A DNA stretch of 14,677 nt from an uncultured Clostridia bacterium. Lineage in GTDB: Bacteria; Bacillota; Clostridia; Christensenellales; UBA1242. The stretch is from NCBI GenBank assembly GCA_944377765.1, contig CALWFX010000094.1, forward strand, positions 1 to 14,677. The letters run 5' to 3'. The position numbers were made by a program, and so were the translations under genes. Of the stretch, positions 14,583 through 14,677 are shown piece after piece. The notes under the pieces were generated by a model, which was not told the origin of the DNA, made no database searches, and saw only the letters and a list, made by a program, of their open reading frames with translations. Position 1 is the stretch's first letter. Every line of letters starts with the position of its first letter.

Positions 14583-14677
14583 TTTTCTTCCTTTTTTATC
14601 ATAAATTCATTTTCTTTTAAAAGTATGTCCAAAAATTTATGATAATTAACAATATGCTAACATTTTTATGAAATAAC
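14583..14677. other. AT-rich upstream region of the SHOCT gene
   Basis: The last 95 bp contain the SHOCT-gene ribosome site and no convincing -35/-10 pair. One minus-strand frame is free of stops for about 25 codons and ends in a TGA that overlaps the SHOCT ATG (ATGA), but it has no good start codon and a stop precedes it at 14657-14659, so it is not called as a gene. Confidence 0.4.

Noticed and set aside
14583..14660. Stop-free frame of about 25 codons ending in an ATGA overlap with the SHOCT gene
   Set aside because: It is preceded by a stop at 14657-14659 and lacks a credible start codon and ribosome site; this length is expected by chance in AT-rich DNA.

Overview
The window is AT-rich, uses the standard genetic code (Trp is TGG, TGA is read as stop) and carries a low-GC Gram-positive gene set: ylxM coupled to ffh, lepA next to hemW, rlmH, two CPBP-family (CAAX-protease-like) membrane proteins, and an anaerobe-type flavodoxin/ferredoxin protein. 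This points to a strict anaerobe of the Clostridia or a related Bacillota lineage, probably a host-associated one. No phage, IS, CRISPR, tRNA, rRNA or defence locus is visible. Every base falls in a gene or in a short intergenic gap of at most 175 bp.

Layout, left to right; all genes lie on the minus strand except tadA. Positions 1-1571 hold ffh (3' end off the window) preceded by ylxM, overlapping as TAATG, with their own promoter and a 5'-terminal hairpin. Positions 1657-4576 hold lepA followed by hemW. lepA very probably starts at a TTG at 4576, because the upstream ATG at 4603 lies inside its promoter. leuS (4679-7111) has its own promoter, a 12-nt leader and a terminator that begins inside its stop codon. 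Positions 7241-8002 encode an orphan polytopic membrane protein. Positions 8104-10588 form a two-gene operon: a 517-residue NAD(P)-dependent epimerase/SDR protein with an extra C-terminal domain, then a flavodoxin-like protein with two 4Fe-4S motifs. Positions 10764-13488 form an operon of two consecutive CPBP proteins and rlmH. Divergent from it is tadA (13569-14024, plus strand), which converges on a SHOCT-domain membrane protein (14076-14582) across a shared bidirectional terminator.

Together this is mostly translation and protein-targeting housekeeping: SRP GTPase, EF4, LeuRS, the tRNA wobble deaminase TadA and the 23S rRNA methyltransferase RlmH. The accessory parts are the redox pair and the membrane proteins. 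I see no clear new multi-gene system. The most interesting signals are small. (1) Exactly the three genes without a Shine-Dalgarno have a -10 box 6-7 nt before the ATG, which predicts leaderless mRNAs; two of them share one 80-bp divergent region. (2) The epimerase C-terminus looks like a cysteine-free remnant of a treble-clef-like zinc domain. (3) The two promoters with longer leaders each place a hairpin at the predicted +1. Motif and domain calls come from reading the sequence and from family knowledge; no database search was run.
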